A stretch of 15,216 nt of DNA from an uncultured Eubacteriales bacterium (GCA_900551415.1 URWB01000051.1:1-15216); one strand, 5' to 3'. Shown: positions 1 through 7,802, numbered from the stretch's first letter. Numbers and translations: made by a program. Notes: a model not told the origin generated them from the letters alone.

Positions 1-90
1 ATAGGAATTCCTGTAAAACCATTCTAAAACAAACAAGGAGAAAATGCAAGGGATAATATGGAAAACATGGAGAAAAAATTTCCGACAAAA

Positions 91-110
91 TTCGACAAGC
101 GAAAGTCGAA
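91..110. repeat. Inverted repeat upstream of aminopeptidase promoter
   Basis: TTCGAC at 91-96 and GTCGAA at 105-110 are perfect inverted copies separated by 8 bases, about 48 bases upstream of the -35 box of the aminopeptidase gene. Both arms resemble the Spo0A box (TGTCGAA or its complement), and a weaker TCCGACA lies at 81-87. The repeat could be an operator or a weak hairpin. Nothing else in the window shows that this organism sporulates, so the Spo0A reading is only a suggestion. Confidence 0.3.
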
Positions 111-157
111 ATAACCATCCTTAAAATTTTTCCCATCAAACCTAGACCAAGATAAGG

Positions 158-186
158 TTGCCTTTTCGGAGGATAAGGGCTATACT
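158..186 (+). promoter_or_regulatory. Sigma-A promoter of the M18 aminopeptidase gene
   Basis: A -35 box TTGCCT (158-163) and a -10 box TATACT (181-186) are separated by 17 bases, which is the optimal housekeeping spacing. The aminopeptidase start codon lies 50 bases downstream of the -10 box. A purine-rich ribosome binding site (AGGAAAGGAAGGGG, 217-230) precedes the ATG at 237. Confidence 0.75.
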
Positions 187-236
187 ATAGGAAGCCAAGT
201 AAACTTGTATGAATTGAGGAAAGGAAGGGGAACCCC

Positions 237-1625
237 ATGAAGAATGAAAATGTATGGAAAACCTATGGCGAAAAGGAATTGCAGGAGCTCCATGCGGTAA
301 ATGAAAAATATAAAAAATGTTTGGACGCAGGCAAAACAGAGAGAGAATGCGTAACGCTCGCGATTAAAATGGCTGAGGAGGCAGGCTACAGAGATGTCAA
401 AGAGGTGCTTGCTGCAGGGAAGCCGTTAGTCTGCGGGGACAAGGTCTACGCGAATTATATGGGCAAAGCCCTCGCGCTGCTGCGCATGGGCGAAAAGCCG
501 ATCTCCGCAGGCATGAATATTCTGGGTGCACATATTGACTCGCCGCGCATCGATATTAAACAAAATCCGCTGTACGAAAACGAAGAATTCGCGTATCTGG
601 ACACGCACTACTATGGCGGCATCAAAAAATATCAGTGGGTAGCCGGACCGATGGCACTCCACGGCGTTGTAGCCAAAAAAGACGGAACCATTGTGGAAAT
701 CGTGATCGGAGAGAAAGAGGAAGATCCGGTACTCGTGATTACCGACCTGCTGATTCACCTCGCGAAGGAGCAGCTTGAAAAGAAGGCGAGCGTTGTCATT
801 GAGGGTGAAAGACTGGATGTCCTCGTCGGCAACAGACCGCTCAAGGACGTTGATAAAAACGAAAAAGAAGCGGTCAAGGCAAATCTTCTGCAGCTGCTCA
901 AGGAAAGCTACGACATCGAAGAAGCGGACTTCCTGTCTGCAGAGCTGGAGCTTGTTCCGGCAGGCAAAGCCAGAGACTGCGGTCTGGATCGCAGCATGGT
1001 GCTCGCCTACGGGCAGGATGACAGAGTGTGCGCTTTCACCTCTCTTTTCGCGATGCTGGAGGTAGAACACACAGAACGTGCGAGCTGCTGCCTGCTTGTG
1101 GATAAAGAGGAAATCGGAAGCGTCGGCGCGACCGGTATGCACTCTCGTGCCTTTGAGAACACTGTGGCAGAGCTGATCGCGCTGAATGAGGGCGAATCCG
1201 AGCTCAAGACGCGCCGCGCGATGGCGAATTCCCGTATGCTGTCATCGGATGTCAGCGCAGCGTACGACCCATCCTTTGCCGATGCGTTTGAAAAACGCAG
1301 CGCCGCGTTCTTCGCGAACGGTCTTTCCTTCAACAAATTTACGGGAAGCGGCGGCAAAAGCGGTTCCAATGACGCGAACGCGGAATATATCGCGGATCTG
1401 CGCGCGATCTTCGATCGGGAAGGCGTGGCGTATCAATTCGCAGAGCTTGGAAAGGTGGATATCGGCGGCGGCGGAACGATTGCCTATATCATGGCGAATT
1501 ACGGCATGGAAGTCATCGACAGCGGCGTAGCGGTGTTGAATATGCACGCGCCGTATGAGATCAGCAGCAAAGCGGATGTCTATGAGGCGGTGAAGGGCTA
1601 CAAGGCATTCCTGTTATACGCGTAA
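237..1625 (+). CDS. M18 family zinc aminopeptidase (aminopeptidase I)
   Basis: A cytoplasmic metallo-aminopeptidase of 462 residues that removes N-terminal amino acids from peptides. It is normal length for the bacterial M18 family, which forms large dodecamers. The binuclear-zinc site is intact by motif: HID at residues 99-101, the DD pair at 261-262 in GQDDRV, the EE pair at 291-292 in DKEEIGS, D338 in SSDVSAAYDP, and H437 in NMHAPYE. The glycine-rich DIGGGGTIAY segment (408-417) is also typical. There is no signal peptide. The gene has its own promoter (158-186) and terminator (1638-1672), so it is transcribed alone. It sits immediately upstream of a peptide importer operon, and I infer that it helps digest imported peptides. 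The family assignment is secure; the exact substrate preference (acidic versus broad) is not visible. Confidence 0.95.
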   Translation: MKNENVWKTYGEKELQELHAVNEKYKKCLDAGKTERECVTLAIKMAEEAGYRDVKEVLAAGKPLVCGDKVYANYMGKALALLRMGEKPISAGMNILGAHIDSPRIDIKQNPLYENEEFAYLDTHYYGGIKKYQWVAGPMALHGVVAKKDGTIVEIVIGEKEEDPVLVITDLLIHLAKEQLEKKASVVIEGERLDVLVGNRPLKDVDKNEKEAVKANLLQLLKESYDIEEADFLSAELELVPAGKARDCGLDRSMVLAYGQDDRVCAFTSLFAMLEVEHTERASCCLLVDKEEIGSVGATGMHSRAFENTVAELIALNEGESELKTRRAMANSRMLSSDVSAAYDPSFADAFEKRSAAFFANGLSFNKFTGSGGKSGSNDANAEYIADLRAIFDREGVAYQFAELGKVDIGGGGTIAYIMANYGMEVIDSGVAVLNMHAPYEISSKADVYEAVKGYKAFLLYA

Positions 1626-1637
1626 ATCAAAGAACGC

Positions 1638-1672
1638 ACTCCGCAGGGCGTAAGCTTTGCGGAGTTTTTTTT
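1638..1672 (+). terminator. Rho-independent terminator of the aminopeptidase gene
   Basis: ACTCCGCA (1638-1645) pairs with TGCGGAGT (1658-1665) across a 12-base loop and is followed by an eight-T run. It begins 12 bases after the aminopeptidase stop codon. Confidence 0.9.
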
Positions 1673-1770
1673 GCGACAAAAATGCAAAGATGTCCCAAAA
1701 ACCATCGCGGCGCAAGGCACTGCAAAGCAAAGAAGCATCCCGCAAAGCCCTGCAATTCGGTAGGAAAACC

Positions 1771-1799
1771 TTGCTTTGTGCCCGCAAATGTGGTATACT
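1771..1799 (+). promoter_or_regulatory. Sigma-A promoter of the opp operon
   Basis: TTGCTT (1771-1776) and TATACT (1794-1799) are separated by 17 bases. This leaves a leader of about 100 bases before the oppB start at 1907. No other good promoter is visible inside the operon, so this one probably drives oppB through oppA. Confidence 0.75.
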
Positions 1800-1863
1800 A
1801 AAAAACACAACATTTGCATACTGCGATGAAATGACGTACTGAAGTATAACCAATGCAAATTCG

Positions 1864-1882
1864 TTTGTCACTGCATGACAAA
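1864..1882 (+). promoter_or_regulatory. Leader inverted repeat before oppB
   Basis: TTTGTCA (1864-1870) and TGACAAA (1876-1882) are perfect inverted copies around the loop CTGCA. The repeat lies in the opp leader, 10 bases upstream of the oppB ribosome binding site. It has no T-run and is therefore not a terminator. It could be a repressor operator or an RNA hairpin affecting translation; the sequence does not distinguish these. Confidence 0.4.
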
Positions 1883-1906
1883 ATTAAAAGAGAAGGAGAA
1901 GAAGCG

Positions 1907-2818
1907 TTGTCTAAGTATATTGTAAAACGTGTTTTTCTTGCCGTAGCCACCTTGTTGATCGTTTGTGGAATCACGTTCTTTTCGATGAACGCGATTCCCG
2001 GTGGTCCGTTCGACGGAGAAAAAGCGACTTCACCGGCAGTAAGAGCTGTGCTGGAACAGAGATTCAATTTGGATAAACCGGTTCCGGAGCAGTTTGTGCT
2101 TTATATGAATAATCTTCTGCACGGTGATTTCGGCATTTCGACAAAGACCGGCAGAGATATCAAAACCACTATTTTCAGCTCATTTGCTGTATCCGCAAGA
2201 TTAGGAGGTCAGGCCATTGTGGTCGCTGTCATCATCGGGGTTGTCCTGGGCAGCATCGCGGCACTGAATCGAAACGGATTCCTTGACCGCCTGATTATCT
2301 TTCTTTCCACCCTGTTTACATCCTTACCGAGCTTTGTGTTCGCGACCCTGCTGCTGCTCGCGTTTTGTATTAAGCTGCAGTGGATTCCGTCCTGGAGTCC
2401 GGAAAGTCCGAATTACATCCTGCCGGTCATCGCGTTGTCGGCATCTCCGATGGCGTACATTACCCGCCTGACAAAGACCAGCATGCTGGACGCGCTGGGT
2501 CAGGACTATGTGCGGACAGCGAAGGCGAAGGGCGTAGCGAGGTGGAAGATCATCTTCAAGCATACCTTGCGAAACGCGATGATTCCGGTCATCACCTACG
2601 TGGGACCGATGACGGCCTACATTTTAACCGGCTCTCTGGTTGTAGAAAGAATTTTTACCATCGGCGGACTGGGCGCGAAGTTTGTTGACTGTATCATAAA
2701 TCGCGATTACCCGATGATCATGGGAACCACCATTTTCCTCGCGACGCTGATGATTACGATGAACCTGATCACAGATATCGTGTATAAAATGGTTGACCCT
2801 AGAATCAAACTGGACTAG
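1907..2818 (+). CDS. oppB: Oligopeptide ABC transporter permease OppB
   Basis: The first inner-membrane subunit of a peptide importer, 303 residues from the chosen start. I start it at TTG 1907 because the ribosome binding site AAGGAG (1893-1898) is 8 bases before it and the protein then begins LSKYIVKRVF, the usual start of DppB/OppB permeases. The ATG at 1853 in the same frame has no ribosome binding site and would add a hydrophilic 18-residue leader. The sequence shows a first membrane helix (residues 8-29), an extracellular segment, then about five further helices. The ABC-coupling loop YVRTAKAKGVARWKI (201-215) is the permease motif that contacts the ATPases. The end VDPRIKLD is typical. 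It is followed directly by oppC. Confidence 0.93.
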   Translation: MSKYIVKRVFLAVATLLIVCGITFFSMNAIPGGPFDGEKATSPAVRAVLEQRFNLDKPVPEQFVLYMNNLLHGDFGISTKTGRDIKTTIFSSFAVSARLGGQAIVVAVIIGVVLGSIAALNRNGFLDRLIIFLSTLFTSLPSFVFATLLLLAFCIKLQWIPSWSPESPNYILPVIALSASPMAYITRLTKTSMLDALGQDYVRTAKAKGVARWKIIFKHTLRNAMIPVITYVGPMTAYILTGSLVVERIFTIGGLGAKFVDCIINRDYPMIMGTTIFLATLMITMNLITDIVYKMVDPRIKLD

Positions 2819-2830
2819 AGGAGGATGAAG

Positions 2831-3913
2831 ATGCAGAACGAAATGAATCAGATCGATCGAATGCCTAAGAAGAATCCTCTTAGTTTTCAGATTGATTTAT
2901 CGAAATTTGAAAAAGCGACAGATGAAGAAAAAAAGCAGCAGGACGTGATGAGCGAATCCGCTTCCTTTTTTAAGGACGGTATGCGCAAGCTGATGAAGAA
3001 CCCGCTCGCGGTGGGCAGCATCATCGTACTGGTCGCGATTGTTTTGATGATCGTGATCGTGCCGCGCGTCGTGCCTTACGGATATTCGGATATCGTGACC
3101 ATCAACGGCGTGCGCGACACAGCGGCGCAGAATATGGCACCACTCCAGTGGTCCGAAATGGAGCAGGCCTACATCGATGACGGCGGCAGCTTGTTCCCGC
3201 ATATTATGGGAACTGACGAAATGGGACGCGACTATTTTGTACGTGTTGTCTACGGCACGAAGGTCTCACTGATCGTAGGTATTTTTGCCGCGCTTTTGGT
3301 TTTGATCATCGGCGTGGTATACGGAAGCATTTCCGGATATCTGGGCGGCAAGGTAGACCTCATTATGATGCGAATTGTTGATATCATCTACTCCCTGCCG
3401 GATATGCTGATGGTGGTGCTACTCTCCGTTGTGCTGCAGGAGGTGCTGAGCGTAGACCAGTTCCCGATACTCAAGCAGCTGGGCACCAATATGCTTTCGA
3501 TGTTCATGGTCTTTGCCCTGCTCTACTGGACAGGTATGGCCAGAATGGTGCGTGGACAGATCCTCACGATTAAATCCAACGAATATGTGCTTGCCGCGAA
3601 AGTAAGCGGCGCGAGCGCCGGACGCATTATCCGCAGGCATATTTTACCAAACAGCATCAGTGTCATCATTATTACGGCGGCACTGCAGGTGCCTTCCGCG
3701 ATTTTCACCGAAAGCTTCCTGAGCTTCATCGGTTTGGGTGTCAAGGCGCCGATGCCTTCCTTGGGATCACTCGCGAACGCCGCCAGAGCCGGTATTTCGG
3801 AGTATTCCTACAAACTGATTTTCCCGGCGATGATGATCTGTCTGATCACGCTCGCGTGCAATCTTTTGGGTGATGGTCTGCGTGACGCGTTTGACCCGAA
3901 ATTAAGGAGGTAG
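2831..3913 (+). CDS. oppC: Oligopeptide ABC transporter permease OppC
   Basis: The second membrane subunit of the peptide importer, 360 residues from ATG 2831. The ATG at 2825 in the same frame touches the ribosome binding site (AGAGGAGG, 2817-2824) and is too close to it; ATG 2831 has ideal spacing. The N-terminal 55 residues are charged and cytoplasmic. A first helix follows (60-80), then an external loop carrying the family motif GTDEMGRDYFVRVVYG (127-142), and about five more helices. The ATPase-coupling loop EYVLAAKVSGASAGRII (251-267) and the C-terminal GDGLRDAFDPKLR are diagnostic of DppC/OppC. The stop codon lies 6 bases before oppD, whose ribosome binding site overlaps the oppC end. 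Confidence 0.94.
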   Translation: MQNEMNQIDRMPKKNPLSFQIDLSKFEKATDEEKKQQDVMSESASFFKDGMRKLMKNPLAVGSIIVLVAIVLMIVIVPRVVPYGYSDIVTINGVRDTAAQNMAPLQWSEMEQAYIDDGGSLFPHIMGTDEMGRDYFVRVVYGTKVSLIVGIFAALLVLIIGVVYGSISGYLGGKVDLIMMRIVDIIYSLPDMLMVVLLSVVLQEVLSVDQFPILKQLGTNMLSMFMVFALLYWTGMARMVRGQILTIKSNEYVLAAKVSGASAGRIIRRHILPNSISVIIITAALQVPSAIFTESFLSFIGLGVKAPMPSLGSLANAARAGISEYSYKLIFPAMMICLITLACNLLGDGLRDAFDPKLRR

Positions 3914-3919
3914 CGGAGC

Positions 3920-4912
3920 ATGAGTGAAACAATACTTTCTGTACAGAATCTGCACACCTCTTTTACAACCGGCAAAGGCGAAGTCCACGCGGTCAATGGG
4001 GTGTCGTTTGACTTGGACACCGGTAAGATTCTCGGCATCGTAGGAGAATCCGGCTCCGGCAAATCGGTAACGGCGTATTCCATCATGCGAATTTTGGAAT
4101 CCAACGGAAGGATCGAGGAAGGAAGCGTTCTCTACAAGGGGAAAGATGTTACCAAATTTACAGAAAAAGAAATGCGGGACTTCCGCGGAAAATGCTGCTC
4201 GATTATTTTCCAGGACCCGATGACGAGTTTGAATCCGGTCTTTACCGTCGGGTCGCAGCTCAGAGAGGCGATCGAGCTGCACACGAGCCGCAAAGGAAAA
4301 GAGGCGGAGGCGCGCGCGATCGAGATGCTGACGCTTGTCGGCGTTAACGAGCCGGAAAAGCGGATCAAGCAGTATCCGTATGAGCTTTCGGGCGGTATGC
4401 GGCAGCGCGTGATGATCGCGATGGCACTTTCGTGTGAGCCGGACATTCTGATCGCGGATGAGCCGACGACGGCGCTGGACGTTACCATTCAGGCACAGAT
4501 TTTGGAGCTGATGCAGGATCTGCAGAAGCAGCTCGGGATGGCGATCATTATGGTAACCCATGACCTCGGCGTTATTGCGGATATGTGTGATGAAATCATC
4601 GTGATGTACGGCGGACGCGTCTGTGAACGCGGTACGGCGGAAGACATTTTTTATCGTCCGAGCCACGAATATACCAAGGGCCTGCTTCGTTCCATCCCGA
4701 ATATCGGACGTATGGGCGAAAAGCTTGTTCCGATTCCGGGCACGCCGATCAATCTTTTGAATATGCCGAAGGGCTGCGCCTTCTGTCCGCGCTGTGAAAA
4801 CGCGATGAAAATTTGTTTGACAGAGCAGCCGCCGGAAATGCAGGTACAGGATGGTCATCGTGCCTCATGCTGGCTGAATGTCAAGGCAGAGATGGAAAAA
4901 GGGGAGGTGTAG
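3920..4912 (+). CDS. oppD: Oligopeptide ABC transporter ATPase OppD
   Basis: A cytoplasmic ATPase subunit of the peptide importer, 330 residues. All catalytic motifs are intact: Walker A GESGSGKS (42-49), Q-loop Q98, signature LSGGM (156-160), Walker B ILIADE (176-181) and switch histidine H214. The C-terminal oligopeptide-transporter extension (about 245-325) carries cysteines C286, C289, C292, C299 and C317. This is the cluster that in related DppD/OppD-type proteins binds an iron-sulphur cluster. The start ATG 3920 follows AAGGAGG (3904-3910). The gene lies 3 bases before oppF, which implies translational coupling; OppD and OppF normally form a heterodimer. Confidence 0.95.
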   Translation: MSETILSVQNLHTSFTTGKGEVHAVNGVSFDLDTGKILGIVGESGSGKSVTAYSIMRILESNGRIEEGSVLYKGKDVTKFTEKEMRDFRGKCCSIIFQDPMTSLNPVFTVGSQLREAIELHTSRKGKEAEARAIEMLTLVGVNEPEKRIKQYPYELSGGMRQRVMIAMALSCEPDILIADEPTTALDVTIQAQILELMQDLQKQLGMAIIMVTHDLGVIADMCDEIIVMYGGRVCERGTAEDIFYRPSHEYTKGLLRSIPNIGRMGEKLVPIPGTPINLLNMPKGCAFCPRCENAMKICLTEQPPEMQVQDGHRASCWLNVKAEMEKGEV

Positions 4913-4915
4913 GCT

Positions 4916-5893
4916 GTGACAAATGAAAATGCAAAAAGCGAATATTTGCTGGAAGTCAAAGATTTGAAACAGTATTTTCCTGTCAGGACGGGCTTTATGA
5001 AAACCCTTCCGCTGAAGGCCGTTGACGGCGTGAGCTTTTCCATCAAGCCGGGAGAAACGCTGGGGCTTGTCGGAGAGTCCGGCTGCGGTAAAACGACGGT
5101 AGGCCGTTCGATTCTGCGGCTGTATACCCCGACAGGCGGCGAAGTTATCTTTGACGGGAAACCGGTAGACGAAAAAAGCATCCACGAAATGCGAAAACAA
5201 ATGCAGATGGTGTTTCAGGACCCTTATTCCTCGCTGAATCCGCGCATGACCGTAGAGGATATCATCGGAGAACCGCTGGATGTTCATAAACTATATCAGA
5301 CAAAGGAAGAACGCAGAGCGCGCGTGCTTGAGCTGATGACGCTGGTGGGTTTGAACGCGGAGCACGCGACACGTTACGCGCATGAATTCTCCGGCGGGCA
5401 AAGACAGCGTATCGGGATCGCGAGAGCCTTAGCGACGAATCCGCGCTTCATCGTCTGCGATGAGGCGGTGAGCGCGCTGGACGTATCGATTCAGGCGCAG
5501 GTCATCAATATGTTTGAGGAGCTGCAGGAAAAGCTGGGCGTTGCGTACTTGTTTATCGCGCACGATCTGCTCGTCGTGCGGCATATTTCGGACCGTATCG
5601 CGGTCATGTACTTAGGACGGATCGTGGAGATCGGAGACGCAGATGAGGTGAGCGAGCATCCGCTGCATCCCTATACGCAGTCCCTTTTGAGCGCGGTGCC
5701 GTATCCGGATCCAAAGATGGCGAAGGAACGGAAGCGTATCGTTCTGGAGGGTGACGTGCCGAGTCCGCTGCATATGCCGAGCGGCTGCGCGTTCCGCACG
5801 CGCTGTAAGTACGCGACCGAACAATGCGCGCAGGCATGTCCGCCGCTTGTGGATCGCGGAGACGGACACCAGGTTGCCTGTTGGAATCAATAA
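4916..5893 (+). CDS. oppF: Oligopeptide ABC transporter ATPase OppF
   Basis: The partner ATPase of OppD, 325 residues, with a GTG start at 4916 preceded by GGGGAGGTG (4901-4909). The motifs are intact: Walker A GESGCGKT (53-60), Q101, signature FSGGQ (158-162), Walker B FIVCDE (178-183) and H216. The Walker B is followed by AVSALDVSIQAQ, with A where many ABC proteins have P; this variant is common in OppF. A cysteine set (C291, C297, C304, C308, C322) in the C-terminal domain parallels that of OppD. After the stop, a 160-base gap with an inverted repeat leads to oppA. Confidence 0.95.
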   Translation: MTNENAKSEYLLEVKDLKQYFPVRTGFMKTLPLKAVDGVSFSIKPGETLGLVGESGCGKTTVGRSILRLYTPTGGEVIFDGKPVDEKSIHEMRKQMQMVFQDPYSSLNPRMTVEDIIGEPLDVHKLYQTKEERRARVLELMTLVGLNAEHATRYAHEFSGGQRQRIGIARALATNPRFIVCDEAVSALDVSIQAQVINMFEELQEKLGVAYLFIAHDLLVVRHISDRIAVMYLGRIVEIGDADEVSEHPLHPYTQSLLSAVPYPDPKMAKERKRIVLEGDVPSPLHMPSGCAFRTRCKYATEQCAQACPPLVDRGDGHQVACWNQ

Positions 5894-5911
5894 ACGGACA
5901 GCGCAATCATC

Positions 5912-5959
5912 GGATACCTATGGCCGGGAAGTAAGACGTTTTATGTAAAAACGGTATCC
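5912..5959 (+). repeat. Inverted repeat in the oppF-oppA gap
   Basis: GGATACC (5912-5918) and GGTATCC (5953-5959) are perfect inverted copies. Inside them GTTTT (5938-5942) can pair with AAAAC (5948-5952). No T-run follows, so it is not a standard terminator. A structure here, between transporter genes and a binding-protein gene that is usually needed in excess, could act as an RNA processing or stability element. That role is inferred from position only. Confidence 0.45.
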
Positions 5960-6024
5960 TGACTCAAAATGAAATGTCGTGTCAATGCGAAGAAATGGAT
6001 TGGCATGATGTTCATTAATACATT

Positions 6025-6047
6025 AAAGAGGAGTTTGTAAGGAGGAG
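6025..6047 (+). promoter_or_regulatory. Tandem ribosome binding sites before oppA
   Basis: Two Shine-Dalgarno-like stretches, AAAGAGGAG (6025-6033) and AAGGAGGAG (6039-6047), lie in tandem before ATG 6054. Each sits in a repeated AGGAGTTT context. The second is correctly spaced (8 bases from its GGAGG core) and is presumably the one used. The pair would suit very strong translation of a binding protein. Confidence 0.55.
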
Positions 6048-6053
6048 TTTTTT

Positions 6054-7751
6054 ATGAAAAAGAAAGTCTTAGCCATTATGCTTTCACTGGTCATGGTATT
6101 TACCTTAGCGGCGTGTGGCAACGGCGGCAACGGCGGAGATACGGGCGAAAGCTCTGCGCCGGAATGGAAGTCCTATGACGAAAAAATCAAGGCGATCAGA
6201 GCCGAAACAGACCTGGCAAAGCGCGAAGCGCTGATGCACGAAGCAGAGGATCAGCTCATGGCGACATGGGCCGTTATTCCGCTGTACTATTACAATGACG
6301 TATATCTGCAGAAAAAAGAGGTCAAGAACATCTATCACAACATCTTCGGATTCAAATACTTTGGATTCGCGAAGACCCCGACAAATGAGCTGGCACTTCA
6401 GATCGCGTCGGAACCGGATAAGCTTGACCCGGCGCTGAACTCGACCGTAGACGGTGCTTGCCTTGCGATTCTCGCGTTCTCCGGACTGTACGCCTACGAT
6501 GAAAAGGGAGAGCTGGTACCGGAATTGGCAGAGGGTCTCGAGATGAGCGAGGACGCGCTGACCTATACGTTCACGATGCGTGACGGTCTGAAATGGTCTG
6601 ACGGCGAAAAGCTGGACGCAAACGATGTCGTATACAGCTGGAACAGACTTGCAGATCCGATGACCGGATCAGACTATTCCTACTTAACGGACGTAATCGC
6701 AAAGAATGAGGACGGAACGCTCCAGATCGAGGCATCTGAGGACGGCAAGACCTTTACCGCGCACCTGAAGGCACCATGCGCGTACTTCCTTGACTTATGC
6801 GCATTCCCGGCATTCTATCCGGTACCGCAGCATGCAGTAGAAGCTGCTGAGGGCGCGGATGTCAATCCGGGCGCCTGGGCGCTGGAGGCAGGCTTCGTAA
6901 CCTCCGGTCCGATGAAGCTGACCGCATGGAAGCACAATGAGTCCATGACCTACGAGCCAAACACGAACTACTGGGCGGCGAACAAGGTTTCTCTGAAGAA
7001 GATCAACTTCATGTTAAGTGCTGACGATACCGCTGTTTACAACGCGTTCAAGGATGGCTCCCTGCAGTTCATCGATACAGTCGCGACTGATATCATGGCA
7101 ACTGTAAAGGATACACCGGAATTCCACAAGATCGATACGCTCGGTACCTATTACTGCGGCTTCAACGTAAACAGCAAGCTTTTCGCAGGCAAGACCGTAG
7201 AGCAGGCGGCAAACATGAGAAAAGCCTTCTCGCTTCTGATCGACCGTGAATATATCGTAAAAACCATCGCGCAGGCGGAACAGGAAGTTGCGAACACCTT
7301 CATTCCGACCGGTATGGCTGACGGACAGGGCGGAGAATTCAGAAAGAATGACGACGCTTACACCTATCCGGATAAGGAACATGTCGGATACTATGATCCG
7401 AAGCTGACCGACGCCGCCGTAGAGGAAGCCAGAGCGCTGTTAAAGGAAGCCGGTTATGAGTTTGACGACAACGGCATGCTGTCATCGAGCACCCCGATCG
7501 ACATCACTTATCTGACGAATGACTCCGAAGGCCACGTGAAGATCGGTCAGGCGATCCAGCAAGACGTGGCCAAAATCGGCATCAACCTGACCGTTGAGAC
7601 CCGTGAGTGGGCTGTATTCCTGAATGAGCGTAAGGAAGGCAAGTTTGACTTCGCGCGTGAGGGCTGGCTGGCTGACTACAATGACCCGATCAACATGCTT
7701 GAAATGTGGGAAACGACATCCGGCAACAACGATATGCAGTTCGGAAAATAA
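6054..7751 (+). CDS. oppA: OppA-like peptide-binding lipoprotein, circularly permuted
   Basis: An SBP_bac_5 family substrate-binding lipoprotein of 565 residues, the extracellular receptor for the OppBCDF importer. Residues 1-21 are a lipoprotein signal ending in lipobox LAAC with C21 as the lipidated residue, followed by a Gly-rich linker to about 35. The order then departs from the family. Residues 36-108 (from PEWKSYDEKIKAI to FGFKYFGFAKTP, including MHEAEDQLM and VIPLYYYNDVYLQK) match what is normally the last part of OppA. Residues 110-565 begin with the usual mature N-terminus (NELALQIASEPDKLDPALNS) and run to WLADYNDPINMLEMW and GNNDMQFGK, where the protein stops. In relatives this point continues with NPE(Y/W)..., the very block found at the front. 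All parts are therefore present once, but permuted. The reading frame is clean across both seams. Family is certain; whether the order is real or an assembly fault needs raw reads. Confidence 0.9.
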   Translation: MKKKVLAIMLSLVMVFTLAACGNGGNGGDTGESSAPEWKSYDEKIKAIRAETDLAKREALMHEAEDQLMATWAVIPLYYYNDVYLQKKEVKNIYHNIFGFKYFGFAKTPTNELALQIASEPDKLDPALNSTVDGACLAILAFSGLYAYDEKGELVPELAEGLEMSEDALTYTFTMRDGLKWSDGEKLDANDVVYSWNRLADPMTGSDYSYLTDVIAKNEDGTLQIEASEDGKTFTAHLKAPCAYFLDLCAFPAFYPVPQHAVEAAEGADVNPGAWALEAGFVTSGPMKLTAWKHNESMTYEPNTNYWAANKVSLKKINFMLSADDTAVYNAFKDGSLQFIDTVATDIMATVKDTPEFHKIDTLGTYYCGFNVNSKLFAGKTVEQAANMRKAFSLLIDREYIVKTIAQAEQEVANTFIPTGMADGQGGEFRKNDDAYTYPDKEHVGYYDPKLTDAAVEEARALLKEAGYEFDDNGMLSSSTPIDITYLTNDSEGHVKIGQAIQQDVAKIGINLTVETREWAVFLNERKEGKFDFAREGWLADYNDPINMLEMWETTSGNNDMQFGK

Positions 7752-7802
7752 TCGAAGCTTCTGATTCATGAAGAAAATTAAATAGAAGAAAAAGCTTGAA
7801 TT

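Noticed and set aside
44..124. 26-residue open frame with AAGGAG five bases before its ATG
   Set aside because: The ribosome binding site is good, but the peptide has no recognisable character, no promoter is seen ahead of it within the window, and its 3' half coincides with the inverted repeat.
227..236. GGGGAACCCC palindrome just before the aminopeptidase ATG
   Set aside because: A 4-base stem with a 2-base loop is too small to form a meaningful structure.
1853..1906. Upstream ATG extension of oppB
   Set aside because: There is no ribosome binding site before it, it reads through the leader inverted repeat, and it adds a hydrophilic leader atypical of OppB.
3902..4858. 318-codon open frame on the minus strand
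   Set aside because: It is fully antisense to oppD, with His/Arg-rich composition typical of a shadow frame.
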